A stretch of 64,000 nt of DNA from Bacillota bacterium (GTDB lineage Bacteria; Bacillota; Clostridia; Christensenellales; Aristaeellaceae), in the NCBI GenBank assembly GCA_023436585.1, contig JAEZIN010000028.1, forward strand, positions 310,001-374,000, given 5' to 3'. Made by a program: the position numbers and the translations under genes. The notes beneath the pieces were generated by a model. The model had not been told where the DNA came from. It ran no database searches and saw only the letters and a program-made list of their open reading frames with translations. Below, in pieces: positions 8,200 through 17,056 of the stretch (the stretch's first letter is position 1; each line of letters starts with the position of its first letter).

Positions 8200-9171
8200 T
8201 CAGAGTATGTACGGTTCGCCATCCACCTTCGTCATATCGATGATGGCCTTCATGTACTTGCCATACTTGCTTTCGATCTCCTCGTGCGCAAGATCGAACT
8301 TGCCCATGGGATAGATCTTCACGGGCAGGTTAACGTAGTTCCAGGCACCGCTGGCCAGCAGCTCCACCGCGTTCCTAGCGCCGGTAGCGCTCAATTCATA
8401 CTCCCTGGGATGAACACTCAGGCAATCAATAGCCTTCAAGTTCAATTGCTGCACATCCACCAGCCTTTTTCCGCCCGTGTGGTACGCGCCGACGCACAAT
8501 TGCCCGCACTGCTTTGTCAGGTTGATGGCCAGGTCCAGAGATTCGCTTGTTTCGCCCCATTCGGTGACCAGCTCAAAGCTGCCGTTGGGGTAATGGGAAA
8601 AGACCTCTTTGGCCAAGTACACTTCATCCGCGCCGTACCGCTTTGCGTCTATCAGCGATTCCTTGCGGATGTCCACGCCCACTACGTATGCGCCGCGTAG
8701 CTTTAAAAGGCCGATGATACCACAGCCCATGTAGCCGCAGCCGACGACGCAGACCTTTGTGCCGGGCATGGGAAGGCGCATCTTGCTCACCGCGCTTAAC
8801 ATACAGGCCAGCGGCTCCAGTATAATATCCTCATGGCGGACATGAACCGGCAGCTTTACAACGGTATCTTTTCTGGGATCAGCAACGGCGAATTCCACCA
8901 TGCCGCCGGAACCGGGCAGGCAGCTTCCCCACAGGCCGCTGACATAGTCGCCCACCGAGAAGCCGCTGACATTCTTGCCGGCCTTTACAATCTGCCCCAG
9001 CGGCTCGTGGCCCATGGTATCGCCGGCTTTGGCATCCTTCCAGCTTTGATGCTCTGACATGCAAACGCCTACATATGTCTGCCGGATGAGGATCTGGTCG
9101 TCGCTTGGTATAAGATCAGGCACTTCCCTGACCGTACTGGTCCTGGGACCAGTCATAACGATCTTCTTCAT
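8200..9171 (-). CDS. medium-chain dehydrogenase, sorbitol/threonine dehydrogenase-like
   Basis: A 323-residue zinc-type MDR enzyme. The N-terminal catalytic domain has the first zinc ligand in GVCMSEHQSW and the GHE motif in GHEPLGQIV; the usual 'C.sDhH' is altered to MSEH. The four-cysteine structural zinc loop seems absent. The NAD(P) domain carries VVGCGYMGCGIIGLLKLRG (a GxGxxG-type turn) followed by VVGVDIR, whose acidic residue favours NAD. The family oxidises secondary alcohols of sugars or polyols, or reduces ketoses. It is the last gene of the operon with RpiB, the ADP-ribosylglycohydrolase pair and the importer, so it probably acts on the imported sugar. The exact substrate is unknown. 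Confidence 0.8.
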   Translation of the reverse strand: MKKIVMTGPRTSTVREVPDLIPSDDQILIRQTYVGVCMSEHQSWKDAKAGDTMGHEPLGQIVKAGKNVSGFSVGDYVSGLWGSCLPGSGGMVEFAVADPRKDTVVKLPVHVRHEDIILEPLACMLSAVSKMRLPMPGTKVCVVGCGYMGCGIIGLLKLRGAYVVGVDIRKESLIDAKRYGADEVYLAKEVFSHYPNGSFELVTEWGETSESLDLAINLTKQCGQLCVGAYHTGGKRLVDVQQLNLKAIDCLSVHPREYELSATGARNAVELLASGAWNYVNLPVKIYPMGKFDLAHEEIESKYGKYMKAIIDMTKVDGEPYIL

Positions 9172-9206
9172 GATGGAAACACCTTGCTTTCTGATTTTAT
9201 AAGCCG

Positions 9207-9653
9207 TTATACACTTCCGTCCATCTGGCCAAGCTTTTGAACGCGGCGCCGGAACTCCTCGCTGGTGGAGAAGGTGGCATTCAAGAACAGATCAATCAGT
9301 TCCAGGGCTACGGTATGCCCCACGATCTGTGCACCCAGGGCAATCACCTGCACATCGTCGTGCTCTACGCACTGGTGGGCTGTAAATATGTCATGGCATA
9401 CGGAGGCGCGGATGCCCGGCACCTTGTTGCAGGCGATGCACGCACCAACGCCTGAGCCGCAGAACATGATCCCCCGCTGGCAGGTGCCGTCAAGGACCGC
9501 GCCGCAGACCTTTTTGGCGATATCGGGAAAATCCACCGGCGCGGGATCGTAGCTGCCAAAGTCGGTAATATCGTGGCCCTTTTCCCTCAAAGCGGATAGA
9601 AGGCGTGTTTTCAGTTCAAACCCGGCGTGGTCGGATCCTATAGCGATGCGCAT
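9207..9653 (-). CDS. rpiB: RpiB/LacA/LacB family sugar-phosphate isomerase
   Basis: A 148-residue protein starting MRIAIGSDHAGFELK, the family opening, with GGAGGCAATAATC ahead; this rules out the longer upstream start. The active-site cysteine region is MFCGSGVGACIACNKVPGIR, and a HDIFTAHQCVEHDDVQVIAL stretch then GAQIVG closes the fold. The family interconverts ribose-5-phosphate and ribulose-5-phosphate, or the C6 equivalents (galactose, allose). With a ribokinase-like gene and a nucleoside hydrolase in the divergent arm, ribose-5-phosphate is the more likely substrate, but LacAB-like or allose-phosphate use cannot be excluded. It is preceded by a long inverted repeat and followed closely by the dehydrogenase. 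Confidence 0.85.
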   Translation of the reverse strand: MRIAIGSDHAGFELKTRLLSALREKGHDITDFGSYDPAPVDFPDIAKKVCGAVLDGTCQRGIMFCGSGVGACIACNKVPGIRASVCHDIFTAHQCVEHDDVQVIALGAQIVGHTVALELIDLFLNATFSTSEEFRRRVQKLGQMDGSV

Positions 9654-9696
9654 GATTATTGCCTCCATGTAAAGGATGTATCTCATGTTCAAGAGA

Positions 9697-9763
9697 GCCT
9701 CCGCGTTTCCCTATCTCCCGGGCAGGATTTTTTTGCCGGCGGGAGGCCGTGAAACGCGGAGGC
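9697..9763 (-). other. operon-internal long stem-loop
   Basis: A 13-bp perfect outer stem (9697-9709 with 9751-9763) encloses a second CTCCCG/CGGGAG stem and a T-rich loop. It separates the second ADP-ribosylglycohydrolase gene from rpiB. There is no T-run after the outer stem on the minus strand, so it looks more like an RNA-processing or stability element or weak attenuator than a full terminator. Confidence 0.55.
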
Positions 9764-9791
9764 ATCGTATTAAGGTGGTTTACAAACAGGA

Positions 9792-10904
9792 TTATTCAAT
9801 GCCCATCCTGTCGGCATATGTGCGCATATTGGCAAGCCGTTTTTTGTAGGCGCCCAACAGGCCGTCGGCGTGTTCCCTGAGGGTGCGCTTGTTGTTGGTG
9901 AAGCGGTGCACTTGGGTGGCGTAGTCCACCTGCTTGATCCATTCCTCGGGTAGGTTTGCGGTGCCGTCCAACGCGCCGGAGATACCGGAGGCCACGGCGG
10001 CGACGCAGTCGGTATCGCGGCCCAGGTTAACCGCGGTCAAAATGGCCTGCTTTAAGTTACCGCCGGTCATTTTGAACACGCAAATGCCCTTGGTGACAAC
10101 TTCGTTGGCGTAGCTTACGTTATAGGGCATGCCATACCCGTTGTAGTAAGGATTGAAGGCTTCGCGAAGGTCCTTGTAGTCGCGGCAATCCTTGGTGTAC
10201 TCCAGCGCGCCTTTTAACTCATCCACAATGTTGACGCCCGCATAATCCGCATACCAGCCATCCTCACGGCCGTCCACGCGCTGGCGTTCATCCAGGTTGT
10301 CAAAGACCGCCTGTAGCACACTGTCCACCGTGGCGCCGGGCTTCGTGGCCGCTGCAATGCTGACTGCCGTCACGCATGCCCATTTCAGTCCGCGGCTGTT
10401 GGTGGTCTGATAAAGCTGGCCGACCTCCAGCACATCGTCAATGGCGCCGCGTACATCGCCGGCATTGATAAGCCCGATGGGGTGGCACGCGCGGGAGAAG
10501 CTGTTCAGGCCCGAATAGTCGCACAAGCGTCCCAGTTCACGGGCGGGCAGGCATGTTTTGGCGGCTTTCAAAAGCTCGCCCTCAAACGGCTCACAAATGC
10601 CGCCGGCCGCGCCGGGCTTGATATCGCGCACCCAGATCTTGCGAACATCCTCAGCGGTGACCCTGTCACCCTTTTCGATAATGGCGGTAATCATCAGCTT
10701 TTGGCGGTCGATGCCGTCTTCCGTAGTGCCGGCCTCACGTACCCAGCCGTTATGATAGTGCTCATAGGGGAGCAGCCTGTCCAGCATGCCATATGTATCC
10801 ACAACTCTTTGATACGACCAGCCCTCCACCACCGCACCCATGGCGGAACCGATGTGCGCGCCGCAAATGCATCCGTAGAATTTATCCCTCAATGTAACGC
10901 TCAT
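9792..10904 (-). CDS. ADP-ribosylglycohydrolase family protein, copy 2
   Basis: A 370-residue protein of the ADP-ribosyl-glycohydrolase (DraG/ARH) fold. It begins MSVTLRDKFYGCICGAHIG after AAGGAGGG, so the longer upstream start is rejected. The family opening 'G...GaaiGdAmG...E' appears as GAHIGSAMGAVVEGW, and the late metal site 'GgDtDtiaa' as NLGRDTDCVAAVASG. The first metal motif, normally 'tDDT', is TTEDGIDRQ at residues 60-68, so one metal ligand is Glu rather than Asp and the Thr is replaced. Typical members cleave ADP-ribose from proteins; in a sugar-import operon, cleavage of a ribosyl or similar furanosyl bond is more likely. It is clearly paralogous to the next gene, by eye about two-thirds or more identical. 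Confidence 0.82.
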   Translation of the reverse strand: MSVTLRDKFYGCICGAHIGSAMGAVVEGWSYQRVVDTYGMLDRLLPYEHYHNGWVREAGTTEDGIDRQKLMITAIIEKGDRVTAEDVRKIWVRDIKPGAAGGICEPFEGELLKAAKTCLPARELGRLCDYSGLNSFSRACHPIGLINAGDVRGAIDDVLEVGQLYQTTNSRGLKWACVTAVSIAAATKPGATVDSVLQAVFDNLDERQRVDGREDGWYADYAGVNIVDELKGALEYTKDCRDYKDLREAFNPYYNGYGMPYNVSYANEVVTKGICVFKMTGGNLKQAILTAVNLGRDTDCVAAVASGISGALDGTANLPEEWIKQVDYATQVHRFTNNKRTLREHADGLLGAYKKRLANMRTYADRMGIE

Positions 10905-10917
10905 CCCGGTTCCCTCC

Positions 10918-12030
10918 TTATTCAATATCCATTTCGTCGGCGAAGGCGCGCATCTTGCGCAGCCTGTTCTGGAACGCATCATACAGCCCATCGGAGCACT
11001 CACGCAGCGTACGCTTGCTGTTGGTAAAGCGGTGCACGCTGGTGGCGTGATCCACTTGCTTGATCCATTCCTCCGGAAGGCTGGCTGATCCGCCCAGCGC
11101 GCCGGTCAGGCCCGCGGCCACGGCAGCCGCGCAATCCGTATCACGCCCCAGGTTGACGGCGGTGATGATGGCGCGCTTCACATCTCCATTGCACATGCGG
11201 AATACGCATATACCCTTGGTGACGATCTCATTGGCGAACGCCATGGCATAGGGCATGCCCACGCCGTAATACATGGTGTCCAGCACCGTACGCAGCTCGC
11301 GGTGGTCCTTGCAGTTTTGTGTTTTGTCCAGCGCGCGCTTCAATTCGTCCACCAAGTTAACCCCGGCATAGTCGCCGTACCAGCCGTCTTCCCGGCCTTC
11401 CACGCGCTTGCGCTCATCCAGGTTGTCGAAGATCGCCTGCAGCACGCTGTCCACTGTTGCGCCAGGCAGCATAGCTGCGGCAATGCCAACGGCGGTTACG
11501 CATGCCCATTTTAATGCGTTGGTGTTGGCGTAATGGTATATCTGGCCGACCTCCATCACATCGTTGATGGCCCCACGCACGTCGCCGGCATTGATCATGC
11601 CGATGGGGTGGCAGGCGCGCGAGAAGGTGACTAGATTGGCATAGTCGCAGTAACGCCCGATGTCCCGTGCCGGAATGCTGGTCTTGGAGATTTTTAGAAG
11701 CTCTCCTTCATAAGGCTCGGAAATGCCGCCCGGCGCCAGCGGATTAATGTCGCGCACCCAGATCCAGCGTAAATCCTCGGCATTGATCCGGCCGCCTTTT
11801 TCAATGATCGCGGTGATCATCAATTTCTGGCGGTCGATGCCATCCTCGGTGGTACCGGCCTCGCGCAGCCAACCATTGTTGTAGTGCTCGTAGGCTACCA
11901 GCTTATCCAGTGTGCCGTAGGTTGCCTCAGTCTTCTCGTGCAGCCATCCTTCGACGACCGCGCCCATGGAAGAGCCGATATGCGCCCCGCAGATGCAGCC
12001 GAAAAATTTATCCCTGAGTGTGACCATCAT
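10918..12030 (-). CDS. ADP-ribosylglycohydrolase family protein, copy 1
   Basis: A 371-residue paralogue of the gene 13 bases downstream, with the same architecture: MMVTLRDKFFGCICGAHIG, GSSMGAVVEGW, TTEDGIDRQKL and NLGRDTDCAAAVAAG. The start at 12030 follows GGGGTAGTTGC. Both copies keep the same altered first metal motif, so it is a subfamily feature rather than decay. Differences are spread along the length, as expected of an old tandem duplication with both copies maintained, perhaps for different anomers or linkages. It lies directly downstream of the binding-protein gene in the same operon. The fold is clear; the substrate is inferred only from context. Confidence 0.82.
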   Translation of the reverse strand: MMVTLRDKFFGCICGAHIGSSMGAVVEGWLHEKTEATYGTLDKLVAYEHYNNGWLREAGTTEDGIDRQKLMITAIIEKGGRINAEDLRWIWVRDINPLAPGGISEPYEGELLKISKTSIPARDIGRYCDYANLVTFSRACHPIGMINAGDVRGAINDVMEVGQIYHYANTNALKWACVTAVGIAAAMLPGATVDSVLQAIFDNLDERKRVEGREDGWYGDYAGVNLVDELKRALDKTQNCKDHRELRTVLDTMYYGVGMPYAMAFANEIVTKGICVFRMCNGDVKRAIITAVNLGRDTDCAAAVAAGLTGALGGSASLPEEWIKQVDHATSVHRFTNSKRTLRECSDGLYDAFQNRLRKMRAFADEMDIE

Positions 12031-12074
12031 GCAACTACCCCTTATTCCATTGTTTTTCTCATGAGCGTTCAAGG

Positions 12075-12108
12075 CCTAAGCGGGAAGGTGCGACCCTTCC
12101 CGCTTAGG
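12075..12108 (-). other. stem-loop after the solute-binding protein gene
   Basis: A perfect 14-bp stem (12075-12088 with 12095-12108) with a 6-base loop and no following T-run, 18 bases past the binding-protein stop. Such hairpins often protect the binding-protein part of a transporter mRNA so that more of it is made than of downstream enzymes; that role is inferred here. Confidence 0.6.
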
Positions 12109-12125
12109 ATGGACGCTGTCAGATA

Positions 12126-13616
12126 TTAGTTCCCGTGCTTTTCAGCGTACAATTGGGTTACTTCATCGGACCATTCCTGGCCGCCCTTGCTCATGAAATC
12201 CGCCACGAACTGGTCAAATTCCGTGAGGGGCTTTTTGCCGGTGATGAACTCGTTGAAGGTGGTGGCCACGAAGGCGGTGAGGTCGGCGTTGTACTCAAAC
12301 TGCTTTGCGGAGATCAAGCCTGCTGCTTCGTCAGGGATGACATTCCACTGCAGGGCGCCGCGACGGGAGGGAGCCAGGTACGTTTCGACCTTGTACAGCG
12401 GCTGCTCGTTTTCAAACAGGAAGTACCACTGAATCCATTTGTTGTCCAGATCGAACTGGGGCAGCGTAACATAGCGGCCGTCAGCTGTCTTTTCCCAATG
12501 GACGTCTTTCACGCCGGTGTAGGAGGTCATCATGCCGTTTTCTTCGTCATGGAAATAGTCCATGAACTTGACCGCGAGCTCGGGGTACTTCGTGGAGGCC
12601 AGAACGGAGACGCCAGCCACGACTTCGGGAACGGCACGGTTGCCGGAAAGGCCGGTGGGGCCGACGGGGGGCGCCATGCGAATGACTTCCACTTCAGGGT
12701 TGGTGGTCTTCATGGCAGCCTCGCGCTGGGCTTCCCAGTTCCACCAGTGGGTGGTCATGCCGAAGCGGCTCTGCTCAAACTTCTGGATGAAGGTAGCGGG
12801 GTTGTGGGAGGCATACTCCGGATCGATGAGGCCTTCCGCGTACCACTGGGCCAGCAGTTCCAGCGCTTGCTTCATTTCGGGCTTGGTAACCATGGGCAGA
12901 AGCTTGTCGCCGTCTTTGTAGAAGTAGATGCCGGTGCCGGTGCTGGGGGCGTTCCAGGAGGTTTCGCCGGCGATCACGCCGAAGGCGCCGAAGATGTACT
13001 CAAAGCCGTCCAGGCCCAGGCCGCTGATGCCATAGGTGTCCTTGATGCCGTTGCCGTCGGGGTCTTCGTTGGCAAAGGCTGTCAAAACGTCATGCAGCTC
13101 ATCCAGCGTGGTGGGGACTTCTTTGCCAAGCTTCTTGAGCCAGTCGTTGCGGACGACCACGTTGTAGCGCTTGGTGGTGGTCCACTTCGGGATGGCGTAG
13201 AGCTTGCCGTCTACCTTGAAATAATCAAGGGCGCTCTGGGGAATGAGCTTGGTGATGTTGGGCATCTGATCCAGATAGGGGGTCAGGTCCAGCAGCGCGC
13301 CTTGTTCCGCGTAGTCGAACACGTCAGCCTTCACGTTGAAGGCCACGACATCGGGTAGATCCTTCTGGGAAGCAAGGATGATGTGCAACTGCTCGGTATA
13401 GTTGCTGGAGGGCGGGGAAACGAACTCGAACTGGATGCCGGTATCCGCTTGGATCTTGGCTTTGATTGGGTCATCGGCGGGAGGAGCTTCAAATCCGCCC
13501 TTGGTGTACAGTACTTTCAGGACCGGGCTGGCTTCCGCGCCTGCCATGGCGGGCACAAGAAGCGGCAGCAGGAGAACCAGGGCCAGGCACAGGGACAGGG
13601 TTCTTCTCAGGGTCAT
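12126..13616 (-). CDS. LplA-type extracellular solute-binding protein
   Basis: A 496-residue secreted binding protein of the family 1 / LplA group that goes with LplB-YtcP permeases. The N-terminus MTLRRTLSLCLALVLLLPLL and a cut near AMAGAEA give a type I signal peptide; the only early cysteine sits inside the hydrophobic core and is not a lipobox. Family markers are the DDPIKAKIQADTGIQFE opening, the LPDVVAFNV segment, PYLDQMPNITKLIP and FANEDPDGNGIKDTYGISG, a calcium-like loop common in this group. The start has AAGGAGGAAG ahead. It is the third gene of the operon. The group transports oligosaccharides or glycosides; the downstream enzymes suggest furanosyl or ribosyl compounds. Confidence 0.9.
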   Translation of the reverse strand: MTLRRTLSLCLALVLLLPLLVPAMAGAEASPVLKVLYTKGGFEAPPADDPIKAKIQADTGIQFEFVSPPSSNYTEQLHIILASQKDLPDVVAFNVKADVFDYAEQGALLDLTPYLDQMPNITKLIPQSALDYFKVDGKLYAIPKWTTTKRYNVVVRNDWLKKLGKEVPTTLDELHDVLTAFANEDPDGNGIKDTYGISGLGLDGFEYIFGAFGVIAGETSWNAPSTGTGIYFYKDGDKLLPMVTKPEMKQALELLAQWYAEGLIDPEYASHNPATFIQKFEQSRFGMTTHWWNWEAQREAAMKTTNPEVEVIRMAPPVGPTGLSGNRAVPEVVAGVSVLASTKYPELAVKFMDYFHDEENGMMTSYTGVKDVHWEKTADGRYVTLPQFDLDNKWIQWYFLFENEQPLYKVETYLAPSRRGALQWNVIPDEAAGLISAKQFEYNADLTAFVATTFNEFITGKKPLTEFDQFVADFMSKGGQEWSDEVTQLYAEKHGN

Positions 13617-13734
13617 GTTTTCTTCCTCCTTTTTTCATTAAGGCGCACTTATTACAAGCCATGCGCATTCACGCAGGGCATGGCCTATCCAAATGATCCG
13701 GACCACCGGAAGAAGGTCTTGCCGGGCGGCTTCT

Positions 13735-14664
13735 TTATCCCTTGATGGAGCCTATCATCAGACCCTTGACGAAGTATTTTTGTATGAACGGGTAAACGCA
13801 CATGATGGGCAGCGCGGATACAACGATGATCACGTTGATAATCAGGTTCGCGCTGGGGCGCATGGGGTCTTCAATCAAGCCGCCCAGGGAAAGCTCGGCC
13901 ACGCTGTTGTTTTGAAGGATTTCGCGCATCAATAGCTGCAGGGGCCACAGGCTTCTGTCCCTTATGTACAGTACGCCATCCATAAACGCGTTCCAGTGCA
14001 TGACGGCATAGAACAGGCCGATGGAGGCCAGTGCCGGTGTGGAGATGGGCAAAATAATTTTGAACAGTATCTTGATATCGGAGGCACCGTCGATTCTGGC
14101 CGATTCGTCCAGCTCCTCCGGTATGCCCTGGAAGTACGTGCGCATGAGGATCATGTTGTACACGCTCATGGCGCAGGGCAGAAGCATTGCCCAGAAGGTA
14201 TCCGTAAGGCCCAGGGTGTCGACGACAAGATACGTGGGGATCATGCCGCCGGAAAAGAGCATGGTGAAGAAGAACAGCATCATGATAGGGCTGCGGCCGG
14301 GCAGGTACTTTTTCGATAGGGGATAGGCCGTCATCACAGTGACCAGAAGGCAAAGCGCCGTGCCCAGTATGGTCCGCGATATGGTGATGCCATAGGCCGA
14401 TACCAGGCGCATGCTGCCTCGGAAGAGCCAGATGTAATTGTTAAGTGTAAGATAGCTGGGGATCAGAAGGATAGAAGAGGATGCGCGGTTTAAATCGGTG
14501 ACGGGGGTTAATGACATGAGGATCACCGAGACCACAGGAACCAGCGTCGTCAGGGATACCGCAGTGAGAAACAGCGCGTTGAAGAAACCGAACAGCCTGT
14601 CGCCCCGGCTCATGCGGGCGCCGCCCAACCTATAAACGGCCTTGATGTTTTTGCCTGTAAGCAT
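13735..14664 (-). CDS. sugar ABC transporter permease, YtcP/LplC type
   Basis: A permease of about 309 residues with six hydrophobic helices and the EAA loop ESARIDGASDIKILFKIILP, ending KYFVKGLMIGSIKG as LplC-type proteins do. Three close starts exist; the ATG at 14664 has GGAAAGG at a good distance, while 14673 is too close to it. It lies between its partner permease and the binding protein, separated from the latter by about 120 bases with small inverted repeats but no obvious terminator. Confidence 0.88.
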   Translation of the reverse strand: MLTGKNIKAVYRLGGARMSRGDRLFGFFNALFLTAVSLTTLVPVVSVILMSLTPVTDLNRASSSILLIPSYLTLNNYIWLFRGSMRLVSAYGITISRTILGTALCLLVTVMTAYPLSKKYLPGRSPIMMLFFFTMLFSGGMIPTYLVVDTLGLTDTFWAMLLPCAMSVYNMILMRTYFQGIPEELDESARIDGASDIKILFKIILPISTPALASIGLFYAVMHWNAFMDGVLYIRDRSLWPLQLLMREILQNNSVAELSLGGLIEDPMRPSANLIINVIIVVSALPIMCVYPFIQKYFVKGLMIGSIKG

Positions 14665-14697
14665 ACGGCTCATCCTTTCCACATGGGAAGTATCTTT

Positions 14698-15639
14698 TTA
14701 AAACAGGCCGCCCTGCTCGGTTTTTTTCACGAAATGGTTGGTGGAGAGCACCAGGATCAGCGCTACCACGGACTTGAACATGCCGGCCGCCGCCGAATAG
14801 CCGAACTTGGTCTGTAAAAGGCCGATGCGGTATACGTAGGTATCGATGATATCGCCAACGCCGAACACGGTGGGGTTGTACAGGTTCATGATCTGTTCAA
14901 AGCCCGCATTCAAAATCCCGCCGATCCGAAGCAGAAGCATGATGGTGATGGTGGGGAGGATGGAGGGCAGGGAAATTTTTAGAATGCATTTGAACCGGCT
15001 GGCTCCGTCGATGGTGGCCGCCTCATACAGTTCTGGGGAGATGCCCGCCAGCGCCGCCAGGTAGATAATGGCGCTCCAACCGACTTCCTTCCAAATATCG
15101 GAGATGACAACCACGGAGCGGAAGTACCTGGTGTCGCTGAGAAAGAAGATGGGCTTTCCGCCAAGTTTAGTGATCAGTTGGTTCAGCGGCCCGAATTCTG
15201 AGAGGAAGTTGAACAGAAGCCCGAACATGATAACCCAGGAAAGAAAGTGGGGGAGGTACAAAACCGTCTGTATGGAACGCTTCAATGCGCGGGAACGCAC
15301 TTCATTCATCAGCAGCGCGAAAAGGATGGGCACCGGAAAACCGAACAGAATCTTGTAACCGCTGATGATGAACGTATTCCATACGGCGGATACAAACTGG
15401 TCGGATTTGAATAGATACGCAAAATTGCCAAAACCAATCAGCTTGCTCTTCCACACGCCCAGAAAAGGCTTGTAGTCCTGGAATGCAATCACCAGTCCAA
15501 CCATGGGCAGATAACAGAACACAATCAGATATACAAGGCCCGGGATCAATAAAAGATAAAGGTACTTGTAACGGGTCAGCGCACGGATGAGGCCACTTTT
15601 TGTTCCCGGCCGCTGTAAGGTCGTAGGCTGTATCACCAT
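14698..15639 (-). CDS. sugar ABC transporter permease, LplB/YteP type
   Basis: A 313-residue permease with the LplB-type opening (YLYLLLIPGLVYLIVFCYLP then a GLVIAFQDYKPFLG segment) and the EAA loop EAATIDGASRFKCILKISLP. The start at 15639 follows GGAGGCGACAG; the longer frame from 15675 is rejected. It is the first gene of the operon, downstream of a near-consensus promoter and divergent from the LacI gene, the probable regulator. No ATPase is encoded in the operon. Confidence 0.9.
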   Translation of the reverse strand: MVIQPTTLQRPGTKSGLIRALTRYKYLYLLLIPGLVYLIVFCYLPMVGLVIAFQDYKPFLGVWKSKLIGFGNFAYLFKSDQFVSAVWNTFIISGYKILFGFPVPILFALLMNEVRSRALKRSIQTVLYLPHFLSWVIMFGLLFNFLSEFGPLNQLITKLGGKPIFFLSDTRYFRSVVVISDIWKEVGWSAIIYLAALAGISPELYEAATIDGASRFKCILKISLPSILPTITIMLLLRIGGILNAGFEQIMNLYNPTVFGVGDIIDTYVYRIGLLQTKFGYSAAAGMFKSVVALILVLSTNHFVKKTEQGGLF

Positions 15640-15725
15640 CTGTCGCCTCCATGGCTTCTTTGTAATGATTTCCAATGTGGTGACGATTTCATATCTTCGA
15701 ACATCTCTCCTGCCCTGATGTCTGC

Positions 15726-15754
15726 ATTATAGCAAACCATATCCATGATGTCAA
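15726..15754 (-). promoter_or_regulatory. near-consensus promoter of the 15639-8200 operon
   Basis: On the minus strand TTGACA (15749-15754), exactly 17 bases, then TATAAT (15726-15731). Both hexamers are perfect. It lies about 90 bases ahead of the first permease start. Such a strong promoter usually needs a repressor to be useful, which fits the divergent LacI gene. Confidence 0.85.
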
Positions 15755-15838
15755 CACACTTCTCAACAGAACTATCAAATATTTTTCCATTTTTAGTGCA
15801 CTTCTTATCCTATTAACAATGTGCAATGGAAAATCATG

Positions 15839-15868
15839 TTGACAAACAGCGGATATAGCTGATAGAAT
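15839..15868 (+). promoter_or_regulatory. promoter of the LacI-led operon
   Basis: TTGACA at 15839-15844, an 18-base spacer and TAGAAT at 15863-15868, about 85 bases before the LacI start. Together with the minus-strand promoter it defines the roughly 85-base control region shared by the two arms. Confidence 0.65.
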
Positions 15869-15951
15869 ACAAATATCAATCAAAATCAGGCATCGGGCGT
15901 TATGATAACGAATTCACAAGCCGGTGCTTTTAGAATGACTGGGGAATTTGT

Positions 15952-16965
15952 ATGACGATTCGTATTTCCGATATCGCAAAGGCGGCCAACGTTTCGCCCG
16001 CCACCGTGGCCCGGGTGGTGAACAACAACGGCTATGTGTCCGAGGAGAAAAAGCAGCAGGTAAACAAGGTCATTGAGGAGTTGGGCTATGTGCCCAACAA
16101 AATCGCCAGCGGCCTTCGCACCAGCAAGCCGTTTTTTATCGGCCACGTGCTGCAGGTTTCCCCCGAAAACCCTTTCTTTGCCCGCATCTGCAACGCTGTA
16201 AACGAGACGGCCGAAAAAGCCGGCTATCATGTACTTACCGCTTTGAAGCAATCGGATATAACAAAAGAGCGCTCGGTGATTGAAAACCTCATCGGCCTGA
16301 TGGTGGATGCCATTGTGTTTACCGGCAATACCGCCAGCGATGCCGCCACCATCAACTGGATCCAATCCAGGGGCATCCCGGTGGTCATGTTGGAAAGGCC
16401 GCGCTACGGCAGCCAGGTGGATGCGGTTTTGCTGGACAGCTTCCAGGGCGCCAGCATGGCCATGGAGCACATGATTGAAAAGGGGCATAAGGACATTGGC
16501 TTCCTGGGCCTCAAATACGAAAAGCATGAGGTGGAATACCAGCGTTACCGCGGCTTCTGCTCCGTTATGGAAGCTCACGGCCTGAAGGTCAGGGAAGAGT
16601 GGGTGCGCTACGCTCCCGATTATACTGTGGAATATGGCCGGCGGGCCATGGAAGAATTGCTTGCAAGCAAGAAGCTCCCCTCCGCCATGTTCATCACCTC
16701 CGATGTCGTTGCCTGCGGCGCGCTGCAGGCGCTGTATGAAAAGGGTTTGCACGTGCCCGAGGATATGTCCATCGTAGGCTTTGACAATACCTTGTCATCC
16801 TTGTGCACGCCGCAGCTCACCTCCATTGAAATGCAATTGGAACAGGCAGGCGCAACTGCCGTGGAAATGATATTGGAACGGAAAAAAGGTTCCCGTCTGG
16901 GCGTCAAAACAGTCATGCTCAGTCCCATCCTGGTGGACAGGGGCAGCGTAAAGCAGATGGCATAA
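15952..16965 (+). CDS. LacI family transcriptional regulator
   Basis: A 337-residue LacI/GalR regulator. Residues 1-55 form the helix-turn-helix and hinge (IRISDIAKAANVSPATVARV, later YVPNKIASGL), followed by a periplasmic-binding-protein-like effector domain with the family features VDAIVFTGN, SMAMEHMIEKGHKDIGFLG and AMFITSDVVACGALQAL. It probably binds a phosphorylated or free sugar. Its position between divergent transporter and enzyme operons suggests it represses both. The start codon has only a weak GGGGAAT ahead. The nucleoside hydrolase gene follows about 90 bases later with no visible terminator, so co-transcription is possible. Confidence 0.92.
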   Translation: MTIRISDIAKAANVSPATVARVVNNNGYVSEEKKQQVNKVIEELGYVPNKIASGLRTSKPFFIGHVLQVSPENPFFARICNAVNETAEKAGYHVLTALKQSDITKERSVIENLIGLMVDAIVFTGNTASDAATINWIQSRGIPVVMLERPRYGSQVDAVLLDSFQGASMAMEHMIEKGHKDIGFLGLKYEKHEVEYQRYRGFCSVMEAHGLKVREEWVRYAPDYTVEYGRRAMEELLASKKLPSAMFITSDVVACGALQALYEKGLHVPEDMSIVGFDNTLSSLCTPQLTSIEMQLEQAGATAVEMILERKKGSRLGVKTVMLSPILVDRGSVKQMA

Positions 16966-17056
16966 CGGCATATCCATCTTTTTTCATTATCCATCCCTTT
17001 TTCAGATTGCATAGAATTTATTTCACAAAAATAAGCAGGGTATAGGAGGCATGATT

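Noticed and set aside
12135..13358. Long open frame (407 codons) on the plus strand
   Set aside because: It lies opposite the well-supported solute-binding protein, is Gly/Val/His-rich as expected of a GC-rich antisense shadow, and matches no family.
15952..16752. Minus-strand frame opposite the LacI gene
   Set aside because: His/Gly/Val-rich shadow of a clear LacI gene.
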